Below are positions 47,970 to 56,532 of a DNA stretch of 64,000 bases, piece after piece. The notes under the pieces were generated by a model, which worked only from the letters and a program-made list of their open reading frames with translations, had not been told where the DNA came from and did no database searches. The first letter of the stretch is position 1, and each line of letters begins with the position of its first letter. A program made the translations under genes and the position numbers. Origin of the DNA: Psychrobacter immobilis (GTDB lineage Bacteria > Pseudomonadota > Gammaproteobacteria > Pseudomonadales > Moraxellaceae); NCBI RefSeq assembly GCF_904846225.1, contig NZ_CAJGZJ010000009.1, forward strand, positions 46,731-110,730, written 5' to 3'.

Positions 47970-48593
47970 ATGATTGGATTGATTACCGGACAGGTGCAAT
48001 ACTTAATGGCGCCAACGGCCTGCATCATGACAACCTCTGGTGTGGGTTATGATATTGAGCTACCGTTACCATCATTTTGCCAATTGCATCTCAATGAGCA
48101 AGCGAGCATTTGGACGCATTTTCATGTTCGTGAAGATGCGCAGCTGCTTTATGGCTTTATTGATCGTAAAGAGCGTGATGTCTTTCGCCAGCTCATTAAA
48201 ATTAATGGCGTTGGCGCAAAAATGGCATTAGCAATGTTGTCTGCGATGTCAGCTGCTGAGCTGAAGATGCATGTTGAGCAAGAGTCAGAAACTGCATTGA
48301 CTCGTATACCAGGCATTGGCAAAAAAACAGCACAACGTTTATTGATTGAGCTAAAAGATAAGCTCAAAAATATCGAAGTCGATAATAGTCATTTAGAATT
48401 TGCGCTTCAACCTGTGCCAGTATCACATGAGGGCAGTATCATTGCTGAGGTAGAAGGCGCGTTGATTAGCTTGGGTTATAAAGAAAGAGAAGCTCAGCAA
48501 GCGATTAAAGCGGCGAAAAGTGATGGCGAGATATTTACAGATACACAAAGCTTATTAAAGGCCACGCTGCAACAGTTTCAAAGTTTTAAATAA
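47970..48593 (+). CDS. ruvA: Holliday junction branch-migration protein RuvA
   Basis: RuvA tetramers bind the junction and load the RuvB motor. The N-terminal OB domain (MIGLITGQVQYL, GVGYDIELP), the helix-hairpin-helix motifs (LIKINGVGAKMALAML and LTRIPGIGKKTAQRLLIELKDKL) and the C-terminal RuvB-contact domain (ALISLGYKEREAQQAIKAAK) are present. The ATG at 47970 with AGAGG 9 nt upstream is preferred to a GTG one codon earlier. It gives 207 residues. Confidence 0.96.
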   Translation: MIGLITGQVQYLMAPTACIMTTSGVGYDIELPLPSFCQLHLNEQASIWTHFHVREDAQLLYGFIDRKERDVFRQLIKINGVGAKMALAMLSAMSAAELKMHVEQESETALTRIPGIGKKTAQRLLIELKDKLKNIEVDNSHLEFALQPVPVSHEGSIIAEVEGALISLGYKEREAQQAIKAAKSDGEIFTDTQSLLKATLQQFQSFK

Positions 48594-48614
48594 TACTATT
48601 TTTTATGTACAAAC

Positions 48615-48638
48615 TAAGGCGTGTCCTGAGTTTGAAAA
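48615..48638 (+). mobile_element. Solo end of the GGCGTGTC MITE-like family
   Basis: TAAGGCGTGTCCTGAGTTTG matches the terminal repeat of copies B and D, but no partner end is present downstream. It runs directly into the ruvA terminator hairpin. Confidence 0.5.
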
Positions 48639-48666
48639 ATAAGCGACATTAGATGTCGCTTATTTT
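48636..48666 (+). terminator. Strong hairpin terminator after ruvA
   Basis: AAAATAAGCGACAT and ATGTCGCTTATTTT form a perfect 14-bp stem with a 3-nt loop, then a second T run. It suggests ruvA and ruvB are not simply co-transcribed. Confidence 0.7.
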
Positions 48667-48729
48667 CGTTTTAGCTTGTGCTTAATGATGTTTTGCATGA
48701 CTTATGCGTAATGTTTGGTTATGCTATTT

Positions 48730-48834
48730 ATACCAATCCCAAGAAATATGATTCGCTGTGTCAAACTGGCTTAGTCTACTAAATGTAGTACTTGCACTGA
48801 TTACCCTTGCTACTCAAATTTTTGGAAATGGTAT
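48730..48834 (+). mobile_element. Third inverted-repeat element, between ruvA and ruvB
   Basis: The left end ATACCAATCCCAAGAAAT and right end ATTTTTGGAAATGGTAT are imperfect inverted repeats of about 17 bp, enclosing 105 bp with no reading frame. A smaller ACTAAATGTAGT inverted segment lies inside. No second copy was found in the window, so mobility is inferred from structure only. Confidence 0.55.
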
Positions 48835-48856
48835 GATTACCTAATTTTTTAATATA

Positions 48857-49852
48857 ATGATAAAACCTATGATGCAAGATCGTTTGATTAATCCACTCGA
48901 AGGGGCAAGCGATGCTCCCGATGCCAATATTCGACCAGCATTACTGGCAGAATATATCGGTCAGCCAGTGGTGCGTGAGCAGATGGAAGTATTTATTGGC
49001 GCTGCACGAGGTCGTAATGAGCCGTTGGATCATACGCTTATTTTTGGTCCGCCAGGCTTAGGTAAAACAACACTTGCCAATATTATTGCGCGTGAAATGG
49101 GCGGCAATCTGCGTTCAACCTCAGGGCCTGTGCTTGAGCGTCCAGGCGATTTGGCCGCCATGTTGACCAACTTAGAAGAGGGCGATGTACTCTTTATCGA
49201 TGAAATCCACCGCTTGAGTTCTGTCATTGAAGAAATTCTTTATCCAGCCATGGAAGATTTTCAGCTCGATATTATGATTGGGGAAGGGCCTGCTGCAAGG
49301 TCAATTAAGCTTGATTTGCCGCCATTTACTTTGGTCGCGGCAACCACTAGAGCAGGGTTATTAACGTCGCCACTGCGTGATCGTTTTGGTATCGTTCAGC
49401 GGCTAGAGTTTTATAATATTGCTGATCTGACCACGATTGTTAGCCGTGCCGCACGTTTGATGCGCGTACCGATGAGCGAAGACGGCGCGGTTGAGATTGC
49501 CCGCCGTGCCCGTGGTACGCCAAGGATTGCCAATCGACTATTACGCCGTGTGCGCGATTATGCTGAAGTGAGAGGCGACGGTAGTATCAATGGCGCGATT
49601 GCTGGTAGTGCGCTTGATATGCTGGCCGTTGATAGACGTGGTCTTGATCATTTGGACAGACGCTATATTGAGATTTTGCAAGAGCGTTTTGATGGTGGTC
49701 CTGCTGGAGTTGAAGCGGTCGCCGCAGCAATGGCTGAGGATCGCGGTACGCTTGAGGATGTGATTGAGCCTTATCTTATTCAACAAGGTTATGTTCTGCG
49801 TACGGCACGAGGACGCGTATTGACCCAAATGGCCATTGATCAAATGTTATAG
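48857..49852 (+). CDS. ruvB: Holliday junction branch-migration ATPase RuvB
   Basis: RuvB is the AAA+ motor of branch migration. Walker A is [15 protein letters not shown], Walker B is FIDEIHRL, sensor 1 is in [10 protein letters not shown] and the arginine finger region is [16 protein letters not shown]. The C-terminal winged helix ends with [16 protein letters not shown]. The start is uncertain: no good ribosome binding site precedes ATG 48857 or 48869-48872. The last codon and the TAG stop lie in a TATAGTC-family repeat. Confidence 0.95.
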   Translation: MIKPMMQDRLINPLEGASDAPDANIRPALLAEYIGQPVVREQMEVFIGAARGRNEPLDHTLIFGPPGLGKTTLANIIAREMGGNLRSTSGPVLERPGDLAAMLTNLEEGDVLFIDEIHRLSSVIEEILYPAMEDFQLDIMIGEGPAARSIKLDLPPFTLVAATTRAGLLTSPLRDRFGIVQRLEFYNIADLTTIVSRAARLMRVPMSEDGAVEIARRARGTPRIANRLLRRVRDYAEVRGDGSINGAIAGSALDMLAVDRRGLDHLDRRYIEILQERFDGGPAGVEAVAAAMAEDRGTLEDVIEPYLIQQGYVLRTARGRVLTQMAIDQML

Positions 49853-49955
49853 TTAATCCACTATAAAAGAGTGACAGCGTTAACCTCGCTTGAAGTATGA
49901 TATATACATCTACGCTCGGTTGCCTTGTACCGCTTTCACATTCAATCAACTATAT
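49848..49955 (+). repeat. TATAGTC-family repeat supplying the ruvB stop codon
   Basis: It begins TATAGTTAATCCACTATAAA, shares CAGCGTTAACCTCGCTTGA with 30777-30845, and ends CAACTATA. Read on the minus strand, its tip TATAGTGGATTAAC resembles the terminal repeat of neisserial Correia elements as I recall it. Confidence 0.7.
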
Positions 49956-49980
49956 AATATTAAACTTAAACTATTAAACA

Positions 49981-50030
49981 AAAAAATGCGCCTACTTTTA
50001 ATCTTTCAATTAAAGGCAGGTGCATTTTTT
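49981..50030. terminator. Bidirectional terminator between ruvB and the FAD dehydrogenase gene
   Basis: AAAAAATGCGCCTACTTTTAAT and ATTAAAGGCAGGTGCATTTTTT form a stem of about 21 bp with mismatches, with A6 and T6 edges. Confidence 0.82.
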
Positions 50031-50070
50031 ACTTCAATTTTAATTATATTATTCAATTGCTGTATAACTT

Positions 50071-51498
50071 TCAAGCAGTGGGTAAAGCCTCAGGCCATAT
50101 TTTACCGGGATTTAAGATATTGTTGGGGTCAAGTGCTGATTTGATCGCTTGCATAAGTACTAAGGCATTGCCATGCTCTTGCTGCATATATTTTTGCTTA
50201 CCTTGTCCGATACCGTGCTCGCCTGTACAAGTACCATCCATCTCGATAGCACGGGTGGCTAGGCGGCTGATAATGCCGTCAGCGTTAGCGACTTCTTCAG
50301 GATTATCGGTATCGACTAGTAATAGCACATGAAAGTTGCCATCACCTACGTGACCGACGATAGGCCCAATCATGCCAGACGCTTCAATGTCTTTTGCCGT
50401 TTCACTGACGCACTCTGCCAAGCGTGAAATGGGCACGCAGGCATCGGTCGATAATGCACTGGCTTCAGGTCGCAGCGCAGAGCTGGCATGATAAGCGTTA
50501 TGCCTCGCTTTCCACAGACGTTTACGCTCCGCTTCGTTGGTATCCCAAGCAAAATCTGTACCGCCAAATTCTTCGATGATATCAGTAAATATTTGCGCTT
50601 GTTCAGCGACGCTGGCTTCTGTGCCATGGAACTCTACAAATAACGTTGGCGTCTCGGTCAAGTCAAGATTGTCATATAGATTACAAGCTTTGATTTGCAT
50701 TGCATCGAGTAACTCGATCCGAGCAATCGGCAAGCACATTTGAATAGTCAGCATCACTGCCTGACAAGCATCTTCGATCGTTGGGAAATGGCAAATGCCA
50801 CTCCCAATACACTCGCTGATACCAAATAGTTTAAGCGTGACTTCAGTGACGATACCAAGTGTGCCCTCTGAGCCGATCATTAATCTTGTTAAGTCATAAC
50901 CCGCCGCAGATTTTTTGGCGCGTGTTCCCGTTCGAACAATCTCTCCACTTGCAGTGACTACTTCAAGCGCGAGTACCACATCTTTCATCGTGCCATAACG
51001 TACCGCATTGGTACCTGAGGCGCGTGTTGCCACCATCCCTCCGATACTGGCATTGGCCCCCGGATCTATCGGAAAAAACAACCCTGTGTCGCGCAAATAA
51101 TGATTCAGCTGCTCACGTGTTACCCCAGGTTGTACGGTCACCGTCAGATCTTCATTATGAACCTGCAAAATCGCATCCATGGCATGCATATCAATACACA
51201 ATCCGCCATAGGGAGCGTTTAATTGACCTTCCAAAGAAGAGCCAATACCGAAAGCAATCACTGGCATTTGATACTGATTGCAAATCTCAACCGCGGCAGC
51301 AACCTCGTGCTTATCGTGTACGGATAGTACGGCATCAGGTGGCTGGTTAGTAAGCCAAGTCATGGTATGCCCATGCTGCTCGCGCACCGTTATATTGGTA
51401 CTTAGCTGTTTACCAAAATGGGTTTTGAGGGCGGCAATAGCGACACTATGATCTGGTATCAAATTGCTATTAAAGGAAGAGGCGGGTAGAGATGACAT
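50071..51498 (-). CDS. FAD-binding 2-hydroxyacid dehydrogenase (GlcD/D-lactate dehydrogenase family)
   Basis: This flavoenzyme likely oxidises D-lactate or glycolate and feeds electrons to quinone or cytochrome. The PCMH-type FAD domain shows PVIAFGIGSSLEGQL, VQPGVTREQLNHYL, IDPGANASIGGMVATRASGTNAVRYG and LMIGSEGTLGIVTE. The C-terminal cap has VGHVGDGNFHVLLLVD and CTGEHGIGQGK. At 475 residues it is a single subunit without Fe-S motifs. Dld and GlcD cannot be separated. AGGAG lies 7 nt before the ATG. Confidence 0.87.
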   Translation of the reverse strand: MSSLPASSFNSNLIPDHSVAIAALKTHFGKQLSTNITVREQHGHTMTWLTNQPPDAVLSVHDKHEVAAAVEICNQYQMPVIAFGIGSSLEGQLNAPYGGLCIDMHAMDAILQVHNEDLTVTVQPGVTREQLNHYLRDTGLFFPIDPGANASIGGMVATRASGTNAVRYGTMKDVVLALEVVTASGEIVRTGTRAKKSAAGYDLTRLMIGSEGTLGIVTEVTLKLFGISECIGSGICHFPTIEDACQAVMLTIQMCLPIARIELLDAMQIKACNLYDNLDLTETPTLFVEFHGTEASVAEQAQIFTDIIEEFGGTDFAWDTNEAERKRLWKARHNAYHASSALRPEASALSTDACVPISRLAECVSETAKDIEASGMIGPIVGHVGDGNFHVLLLVDTDNPEEVANADGIISRLATRAIEMDGTCTGEHGIGQGKQKYMQQEHGNALVLMQAIKSALDPNNILNPGKIWPEALPTA

Positions 51499-51650
51499 GA
51501 GTAACTCCTACTTAAAAATTAAATTTCTAACGGTAAGAAAATGGTATATGTAACCAAGCTAAGCACTGACTTACTGTAGAGGATATTCAAAAGATAATCA
51601 AAGTTAGTGAGCGCTCATTAGGGCGCATTGAATACGCCCGCCCCAAAGGA

Positions 51651-53309
51651 TTAAGCCAAAATACGCCAAATGACCACCAAAATTGCTAACAAATAAAAGA
51701 TAGGAGCAAACCATCCGATCTGCATTGCAATTGCGATACTGATGACAAATCCGGCAAGTGCTAGCCAATCACGGCGACGGTCATTGAGCATATCTGCTCG
51801 AATCTGCTGTATCTCGCGCAGTTGACTGTCTTGACGAGAGCCTTGTGAGGCAAGGCTTTGTAACCCTTGATCTAAAAGTTTGGGAATGTCAGTGGTTGAT
51901 AGTAAAATCTCTGGTAGCTGCTGGCGTAATTGTTGTAAGTTACGCATTGGGTCTAGCTGCTCTTTGATCCAACTGCTTAAGATGGGCTTGGCAAGTGACC
52001 AAATATCAAGGTCAGGATACAAATCGCGACCGAGCCCTTCGACGTGTACCAAGGTTTTTAGCAGTAGCATGAGTTGCGGCGGAATACTCATATGATGGCG
52101 GCGAGCAATGTCTAAAATCTGCATTAATACACCAGCAAAATCGATATCGTTAATGGATTTATTCAGCATCGGACCGACCGTGCGTTTCATATCACGCATC
52201 AATGCATGTTTGTCGGTATTGGGTGGTATCCAGCCAGCACGGCTGACAATATCTACCATCGCGGTGAAGTTATTATTCATCACTGCCAATAGCATACGTG
52301 CGACGATAAGCTGATCATCTTTCGATAAAGTACCCATAATGGCACAATCAAGGCCGATGTAGCGTGGCTCATGACCCAATTCAGCAGTTGTTACACCAGC
52401 GTTTAGTGCTTTAACAGGCGGTGTTTCTACGAATACATTGCCCGGATGCATATCGGCATGAAAGAAGTTATCGCGAAAGACTTGAGTAAAAAATATCGTT
52501 AAGCCTTTTTTTGCTAGTGCTGCTCGGTCATAACCAAGCTGATCAAATACCTCTACTTGTGAGATGGGAACGCCTTGAATGCGCTCCATCACCATCACGT
52601 TTTTGGACGCGTCATAGACCTCAGGCACATACATTAAAGCTGAACCCAAAAAATTATTGCGCATTTGCGTAGTATTGTCTGCCTCTAACGTTAAATCCAG
52701 CTCATTTAACATCACTTGGCGATAATCTTCGACAATATCGATAATATGTATCGCACGCGCGGCCTCAATACGAGCGGATGCCCAATTGGATAGCTCGCGT
52801 AGTAGCTCAAAGTCAGCGATGATAGTCGTACGAATATCGGGACGCACTACCTTTATTACCACTTCACGCCCATCATGCAGCGCAGCAGTATGCACTTGGG
52901 CAATAGAAGCCGCCGCTAGCGGTTTGACATCAAACCGGGCAAATAAAGTACCAATCGACTGACCAAGACCGTGTTTGGGGTCTTGAATTTGGTCAATGGC
53001 GATCTCAGAAGCAAAAGGTTTGACTTTGTCTTGTAGCTGAACCAATTGCTCAATAATCTCAGGTGGCACTAAATCACGGCGCGTTGACAGCAGTTGGCCG
53101 AGTTTCAAAAACAGCGTGCCCATGTCCTCAAGTGCATACTTAATCGCGTTTGGTTGGTGTTTTTTACCCCAAGCAGCTGGATGCAGCCGAATTAAGCGCG
53201 CTAAAGGTTGCAGCTGTGGCGCGTCCTCGATAGAAAAATGAGTATCAATGCGATAAGTTGCGGCGATACGCCAAAGCTCAAGTAAACGGGCGCGATGAGA
53301 TAATAGCAT
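51651..53309 (-). CDS. ubiB: Ubiquinone biosynthesis regulatory protein kinase UbiB
   Basis: UbiB is an atypical ABC1/ADCK kinase-like ATPase that supports coenzyme Q assembly at the inner membrane. The family KxGQ motif is LFLKLGQLLSTRRDLVP, the Ala-rich loop is AAASIAQVHTA, and the HADMHPGNVFV and GLDCAIMG motifs form the catalytic loop and metal site. Two C-terminal membrane helices follow. I start at MLLSHRAR (552 aa); a TTG nine codons earlier is in frame, and neither start has a strong ribosome binding site. It is the last gene of ubiE-ubiJ-ubiB. Confidence 0.93.
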   Translation of the reverse strand: MLLSHRARLLELWRIAATYRIDTHFSIEDAPQLQPLARLIRLHPAAWGKKHQPNAIKYALEDMGTLFLKLGQLLSTRRDLVPPEIIEQLVQLQDKVKPFASEIAIDQIQDPKHGLGQSIGTLFARFDVKPLAAASIAQVHTAALHDGREVVIKVVRPDIRTTIIADFELLRELSNWASARIEAARAIHIIDIVEDYRQVMLNELDLTLEADNTTQMRNNFLGSALMYVPEVYDASKNVMVMERIQGVPISQVEVFDQLGYDRAALAKKGLTIFFTQVFRDNFFHADMHPGNVFVETPPVKALNAGVTTAELGHEPRYIGLDCAIMGTLSKDDQLIVARMLLAVMNNNFTAMVDIVSRAGWIPPNTDKHALMRDMKRTVGPMLNKSINDIDFAGVLMQILDIARRHHMSIPPQLMLLLKTLVHVEGLGRDLYPDLDIWSLAKPILSSWIKEQLDPMRNLQQLRQQLPEILLSTTDIPKLLDQGLQSLASQGSRQDSQLREIQQIRADMLNDRRRDWLALAGFVISIAIAMQIGWFAPIFYLLAILVVIWRILA

Positions 53310-53411
53310 GGGCAAAATTACTCTAAAAAAAGTCAAAAATAGGGTGGACGCTGTACTTATCTACAGATAATACTGTCAATAATAAGATTTAGCTATCATC
53401 GACGGCATAAG

Positions 53412-54116
53412 CTATTGATGAAACGAGTTATTAAGAAAACGTGCCTGCTCATCTTTGAGGGCGGCAAGTTTGGCTTCTTCACGCTCGACATCAGAACGCA
53501 GCTTTAATAGTTGTTGCTTAAGGTTATTTACTTCTGCCAGCTCTACTGGATCCGCGGGACTATTGCCTGCCACATCATTGGCCCAGTCACTCACATCATC
53601 AAAAGCACGTTTGGCATTATGACGCCAGCCGCCTTTGAGCTGTGATATGAGCAGATGTAACTGGCTGGCCATCGCTCTACCAATAAATGGTTCAAGCTGA
53701 CCTGCGACATCGGGATCAAAACCTGCTACCAGCTGTTTAAGCTGGATCAGCACTTTGTAATCACCAGCGATAGGCAAGTTGCCCTCGGTACCGCGCATCA
53801 GATTCAGCAGCTGGGCTGGATTGTCGACGGTAATGGTACAGTCTGGACGACTATGCCCGATACGTGCGCGTTCCATATTAGCTTTTTGCCGCTCATCCAT
53901 GTGGCCACTTGGTTCAAACACGCTATCCATCGTTACTGGCTCAAAACGCAAACGCTCATGGGTGAATAAAATATCCAAACTAATTTCAGGCATAGCCATA
54001 TTCAGTCGCAATACTTTGCCTGCAAGTGGTGCAAGCCCAGCTTTGGTAATTTCATCACTAGCAATAGCAAAATTAATCAGCTTTTCGGCACCAGCCAAAA
54101 GTAAGACAGTCAGCAT
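53412..54116 (-). CDS. ubiJ: Ubiquinone biosynthesis accessory factor UbiJ
   Basis: UbiJ carries an SCP2-type lipid-binding domain and helps the Ubi hydroxylase/methylase complex. The 234 residues include an N-terminal hydrophobic AGAEKLINFAI region, SCP2-like strands (GKVLRLNMAMPEISLDILFTH and PDCTITVDNPAQLLNLM), and a C-terminal coiled coil (LKQQLLKLRSDVEREEAKLAAL). Its position between ubiE and ubiB is diagnostic. GAGAG precedes the ATG. Confidence 0.9.
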   Translation of the reverse strand: MLTVLLLAGAEKLINFAIASDEITKAGLAPLAGKVLRLNMAMPEISLDILFTHERLRFEPVTMDSVFEPSGHMDERQKANMERARIGHSRPDCTITVDNPAQLLNLMRGTEGNLPIAGDYKVLIQLKQLVAGFDPDVAGQLEPFIGRAMASQLHLLISQLKGGWRHNAKRAFDDVSDWANDVAGNSPADPVELAEVNNLKQQLLKLRSDVEREEAKLAALKDEQARFLNNSFHQ

Positions 54117-54235
54117 AAGGCTCTCGCATATTCAATTAAGCGCCTTTGAGGCAGGCGCAGGGTTTATCAGTGTCCATTATTACTAAGATATATTATCGCT
54201 ACGATATATTGATAGAGAAGCAGAATTGATAAACG

Positions 54236-54342
54236 AATAGTCATGCACTACTGGTATAAATTTTCCTCGCTTGCTGTGCGCTTCGCACGCCAGAGGCTTC
54301 GAAAATTCATCCCAGTAGCGCTGTGACAGTTTTTAAACTATA
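54236..54342 (-). repeat. TATAGTC-family repeat between ubiE and ubiJ
   Basis: It begins AATAGTCATGCACTACTGG and holds the centre in reverse orientation (CCTCGCTTGCTGTGCGCTTCG, then CACGCCAGAGGCTTCG), with a CCCAGTAGCGC arm and an AACTATA end. It lies in the 237-bp gap inside the ubi gene set. Confidence 0.72.
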
Positions 54343-54353
54343 AACGATTACTC

Positions 54354-55475
54354 TTACGCTTTAAAACCACGATGCACGGCGACGATACCAGCCGTTAGGT
54401 TGTGATAATCACAATTTTCAAAACCAGCTTGTTGCATCATTTGTTTTAGCGTTTGTTGGTCAGGATGCATACGAATCGATTCAGCCAAGTATTGATAACT
54501 TTCAGAATCATTGGCAATCAACTTACCCATAATTGGCAAAGCAGTAAATGAGTATAAATCATACGCTTTAGACAATGGCTCAAATACAGGTTTTGAGAAT
54601 TCCAAAATCAATAAACGACCGCCCGGCTTTAACACACGATACATGGATTTTAAAGCCGCATCTTTGTCTGTGACATTACGTAAGCCAAAACTAATGGTTA
54701 ACAAATCAAAGCTATTGTCATCGAATGGTGCGAGTGTTTCAGCATTAGCCAAGACGAAATCAACGTTATTGCAGCCAGCGTTAATCAAGCGCTCACGGCC
54801 CACCTCTAGCATCGCAGCGTTGATATCCGAGAGTACTACTTTACCGTTGCGACCGACTTCACGACTAAATACTTTGGCCAAATCACCCGTACCGCCAGCG
54901 ATATCAAGCACATGCTGACCTGCACGAACGCCCGATAAGCTAATCGCATAACGCTTCCATAGACGATGAATACCAAATGACATCAAGTCATTCATGATGT
55001 CGTATTTTTTGGCAACTGAGGTGAAAACATCGGCCACGCGCGCCTGTTTTTCAGCTTTATTGACAGTTTTATAGCCAAAATGCGTTTCTTCATTACCATC
55101 AGTATCAGAAGTATGTGGGTTATTGATGTCATCACGTTGGTTAAAAAGGGTTTGTTTGGCTGTCTGTGCTTGGGCAGATGAATGGTCCGTATTGTTATTG
55201 ACGTTGTTGCTGCTATTATTATTTGGCATAGTGGTTTGTTGGCCTTGTGGCGTTCCCATTGGTAGGTCTTGGACTTGCGTAAAACTATTATTTTTACTGC
55301 TGTCTACACTAGTATTAAGCGTCGCATTAGGGACAGGGCTTTGACGCGCTTGTACTTGGGCAGTAATACTTTGATTGTGGGTGATACTGTCTCTGACCAA
55401 TTTATCTTGTAAGTGGCCGTTGCTTGTAGCGTTTTGGTCGAGGTCAGCGTTGTTATTATTTGCATTATCGGTCAT
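54354..55475 (-). CDS. ubiE: Ubiquinone/menaquinone C-methyltransferase UbiE with a long N-terminal extension
   Basis: UbiE methylates the ring carbon of demethylubiquinol intermediates. The catalytic part starts near residue 128 ([46 protein letters not shown]), followed by SAM motif I ([15 protein letters not shown]), [16 protein letters not shown] and [13 protein letters not shown]. The 373 residues exceed the usual about 250 because of some 125 residues rich in Asn, Gln, Ser and Thr. The upstream start has AGGA about 9 nt before the ATG, so the extension is probably translated. Confidence 0.93.
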   Translation of the reverse strand: MTDNANNNNADLDQNATSNGHLQDKLVRDSITHNQSITAQVQARQSPVPNATLNTSVDSSKNNSFTQVQDLPMGTPQGQQTTMPNNNSSNNVNNNTDHSSAQAQTAKQTLFNQRDDINNPHTSDTDGNEETHFGYKTVNKAEKQARVADVFTSVAKKYDIMNDLMSFGIHRLWKRYAISLSGVRAGQHVLDIAGGTGDLAKVFSREVGRNGKVVLSDINAAMLEVGRERLINAGCNNVDFVLANAETLAPFDDNSFDLLTISFGLRNVTDKDAALKSMYRVLKPGGRLLILEFSKPVFEPLSKAYDLYSFTALPIMGKLIANDSESYQYLAESIRMHPDQQTLKQMMQQAGFENCDYHNLTAGIVAVHRGFKA

Positions 55476-55580
55476 AACATTATCCTATTGTTCATTTCTG
55501 TGACTGTTTTTTTGGCTATCTTTTCGTCATTATTTTTTGAAGAGATGTAAAGTAGCTATTGGCTAAGCGAATTATAAATC

Positions 55581-56294
55581 CTATGATACACCAAACGACA
55601 CTGGCTTACCGCCATTATCCGTATCATGAACTTGGTCAATAATCTCAAGCTCGCGCTCACAAAATGGTTCAATAAAGCTACTCACACTACTGAGTGGTTT
55701 CATGGCTTTAAAGCCTGCATCAATAAAGTCATAAAGTGGTTGGAAGTTATGGCGATAAGCCGTGCCTTTGGCTAAGGCAAAGGCTTTTTTTAACATAAAT
55801 GAATTGAGATGTTTATCGGTACGATAGCAGACCTCTTTTAGACTGTTAATCTGCATGCGGCGCTCATTTGCTTCATCGACAGCACGATAGGCGGCAATCA
55901 TGTTTTCTTCATTAACCGCTAAATCTTGAGCAAGCAACCACTGCGCTAAATGTAAATCAAGCTCAATAGCTAAGATAGCCGCTTGAATACCCATGCTGCC
56001 AGCTTCTAAAGAAGACTCTTTGGCAAGGCGTTCAAGTTTTTTGGCTTTAGGAAGGATACGTTCTAATTGCTCTGCCAATATTTTGAATTCATCGCCACCG
56101 TATAACTGTGTTAAGAAATAATCTGCCATTGGTTTATTTTTTGGTTGTTCAAATAACGCGCTATGCGTATGCTTAAGGCGCGCTTGTTGCCACGATTGCA
56201 CCTCATTGAGTTTGATATTTAATGCGGCATTGTTATGATGTGGCAGCGCCCAAAAACGGCTTAAGTGCTGTTGTAGATCGGTTAAAGCAGACAT
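55581..56294 (-). CDS. Conserved hypothetical protein
   Basis: This 237-residue soluble protein is predicted to be mostly helical. It contains MADYFLTQLYGGDEFKILAEQLERILPKAKKLERLA and ELDLHLAQWLLAQDLAVNEENMIAAYRAV, which resemble the FFLxELYG-containing proteins found in Moraxellaceae and pseudomonads, a family I recall without known function. No catalytic motif or signal peptide is seen. I start at MSALTD; GTG/TTG or ATG codons up to 12 residues earlier are possible. It lies 105 bp downstream from nothing co-directional except ubiE ahead of it. Confidence 0.6.
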   Translation of the reverse strand: MSALTDLQQHLSRFWALPHHNNAALNIKLNEVQSWQQARLKHTHSALFEQPKNKPMADYFLTQLYGGDEFKILAEQLERILPKAKKLERLAKESSLEAGSMGIQAAILAIELDLHLAQWLLAQDLAVNEENMIAAYRAVDEANERRMQINSLKEVCYRTDKHLNSFMLKKAFALAKGTAYRHNFQPLYDFIDAGFKAMKPLSSVSSFIEPFCERELEIIDQVHDTDNGGKPVSFGVS

Positions 56295-56532
56295 GGCAGG
56301 TAATCCCATAAAAGTAGAAATATTAATCAAATTGGTTATAAATAGGTCGTAATGGTTTTGAGTTTTTATGCTTATGAGTCGCTATTAAAACACGCTCTCA
56401 AGATTTTGTTCACCTTAAAAGAAAATAAAGCAGAATACAAATGTCAAACTGTTACATAGCAGTGTTATTTACTGAATGAGTCGAGTGCTATTATTAAGCT
56501 GATGCACTTTCAATCATAGGATGATGACCGTT

